Source: an uncultured Flavobacteriaceae bacterium (lineage in GTDB: Bacteria > Bacteroidota > Bacteroidia > Flavobacteriales > Flavobacteriaceae). Taken from it: DNA of 64,000 nt. Shown here piece by piece: positions 63,323 to 64,000 of the stretch. The stretch lies in assembly GCA_947502975.1 (NCBI GenBank), contig CANNBV010000004.1, positions 62,001 through 126,000 on the forward strand, written 5' to 3'. The notes under the pieces are model-generated. The model had not been told where the DNA came from. It saw nothing but the letters and a program-made list of their open reading frames with translations, and did no database searches. Within the stretch, counting starts at the first letter, position 1. Every line of letters begins with the position of its first letter. Made by a program: the position numbers and the translations under genes.

Positions 63323-64000
63323 TTAATTCCCAAAATTATATCTCATGGTAAATCCTGAACGAATTGTTGTCTGAGGAAATGCCGTTGAAATAGCATAATC
63401 CGCAAAGGCATAATCAAAATAGAAAATTGCAGTTAGGTTTCGGCTGAAGGCATAATCTGCTGAATATTTAAGTCCCCAAATAGTTTGACCTGAAGTCACC
63501 TGATTATTCTCTAAATCCAAATATCTCACAATGGTTTTATTATCCCTTACTGAAATATCTGCTTTCATATTTAAATCACTTACAATACGCTTTTTAGGAC
63601 CAGCCATCTTAGATTTTATACGAACATCTTTAATACGATATCCCAAGCCCAAAGCATATTCATTTCCAAGAACCTCAGTTAACAAATTATTATCAAAACT
63701 CAATGAAAGTAATCTGTCTTTTCTAATTTCTGCTAATATTTTCATGGAGTTTTTCATTTCCATATCTATTCTTACTAGCGGACTAAACATTTCAGTAAGG
63801 TTGATATTACTGAATAAACGCTCGTTTTTATAGTTTCCTGATTGGTCTCTAGCACCTTCATTAAACGGTGAGTCATAACCTAAATTATAAAACGGTTGTT
63901 GATAGTCTAAATTAGTTTGAAACTGGTTGATATTGTAACTTGAACGGTACCCGTGCGTCACTGAAAAACGTCTAAAATTCTTTTTAAACCATTTAAATTT
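63323..64000 (-). CDS. sprA: SprA, C-terminal fragment (type IX secretion translocon)
   Basis: 226 codons are open to the window edge; the start is outside. The sequence is a beta-barrel end: VTHGYRSSYNINQFQTNLDY, then RIKDVRIKSKMAGPKKRIVS, and the terminal TIRSGFTMRYNFGN. The length and the neighbouring gcvH support SprA, the very large outer-membrane translocon of the type IX system. Only about the last tenth of the protein is visible. Confidence 0.85.
   Translation of the reverse strand, partial: KFKWFKKNFRRFSVTHGYRSSYNINQFQTNLDYQQPFYNLGYDSPFNEGARDQSGNYKNERLFSNINLTEMFSPLVRIDMEMKNSMKILAEIRKDRLLSLSFDNNLLTEVLGNEYALGLGYRIKDVRIKSKMAGPKKRIVSDLNMKADISVRDNKTIVRYLDLENNQVTSGQTIWGLKYSADYAFSRNLTAIFYFDYAFADYAISTAFPQTTIRSGFTMRYNFGN

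Noticed and set aside
1-64000. CRISPR arrays, transposases, integrases and rRNA genes
   Set aside because: I looked for repeat-spacer patterns and the proteins and found none.

Overview
The window is a piece of an AT-rich chromosome from a gliding-type marine Bacteroidota, most likely a member of the Flavobacteriaceae. The evidence is the gene content: SprA, PorP/SprF and RemB-like proteins of the type IX secretion/gliding apparatus, the sprA-gcvH-vanZ-tonB order, the FolK-deoxynucleoside kinase fusion, LytTR two-component systems, and a TTG-N18-TAAATTTG promoter before the tRNAs. I could not fix the genus. No insertion sequence, prophage, CRISPR array or rRNA operon was seen.

1-18.7 kb is a glycan-utilisation region. 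Ten minus-strand genes packed almost without gaps encode two GH92 alpha-mannosidases, a sodium/solute symporter, a GH130 mannosyl-GlcNAc phosphorylase, a CBM9-like protein, a GHL10-type glycosidase, a glycosylasparaginase, a PSD1/planctomycete-cytochrome protein, a DUF1501 protein and an NHL beta-propeller protein cut by the window edge. Together they read as a pathway for high-mannose N-glycans: mannose trimming, phosphorolysis of Man-GlcNAc and cleavage of GlcNAc-Asn. No SusC/SusD pair is in view. A divergent LytS-type kinase and LytTR regulator sit at the head, followed by a NagB-PIG-L fusion for amino-sugar catabolism. A 14-base motif (GACAGAC-R-ACATCT) occurs upstream of both the GH92 operon and nagB, in the same orientation, and lies 21 and 31 bases from a TAAATTTA box. 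It is the best candidate operator in the window.

18.8-31.4 kb is mostly housekeeping: tRNA-Gly(GCC) and tRNA-Leu(UAA), mutS, a TrmH-type methyltransferase, two SAM methyltransferases flanking a cupin lipoprotein, folK-dNK, a gamma carbonic anhydrase, and a second LytTR system with a lipoprotein gene between kinase and regulator. 31.5-39.9 kb holds SIMPL and vWA proteins, PorP/SprF, a NifU protein with a duplicated N-domain, dodecin, a YyaL-like protein, DUF1304, MscS and TsaB.

39.9-45.7 kb is a five-gene MacAB/TolC-like export operon. 45.8-51.4 kb is the cytochrome oxidase assembly region: heme O synthase, two subunit III genes, subunit IV, a Sco protein with a cysteine-less paralogue, and DUF420. 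51.4-54.9 kb carries a metallo-beta-lactamase-fold protein and an isolated GH43 enzyme with three CBM6-like repeats.

54.9-58.4 kb is the most unusual set: DUF4178, a duplicated DUF350 membrane protein, a membrane-anchored spermidine synthase and a short AdoMet decarboxylase, in one tight operon below a RemB-like outer-membrane protein. 58.4-64 kb ends with RemB, two TonB proteins, VanZ, GcvH and the C-terminus of SprA.
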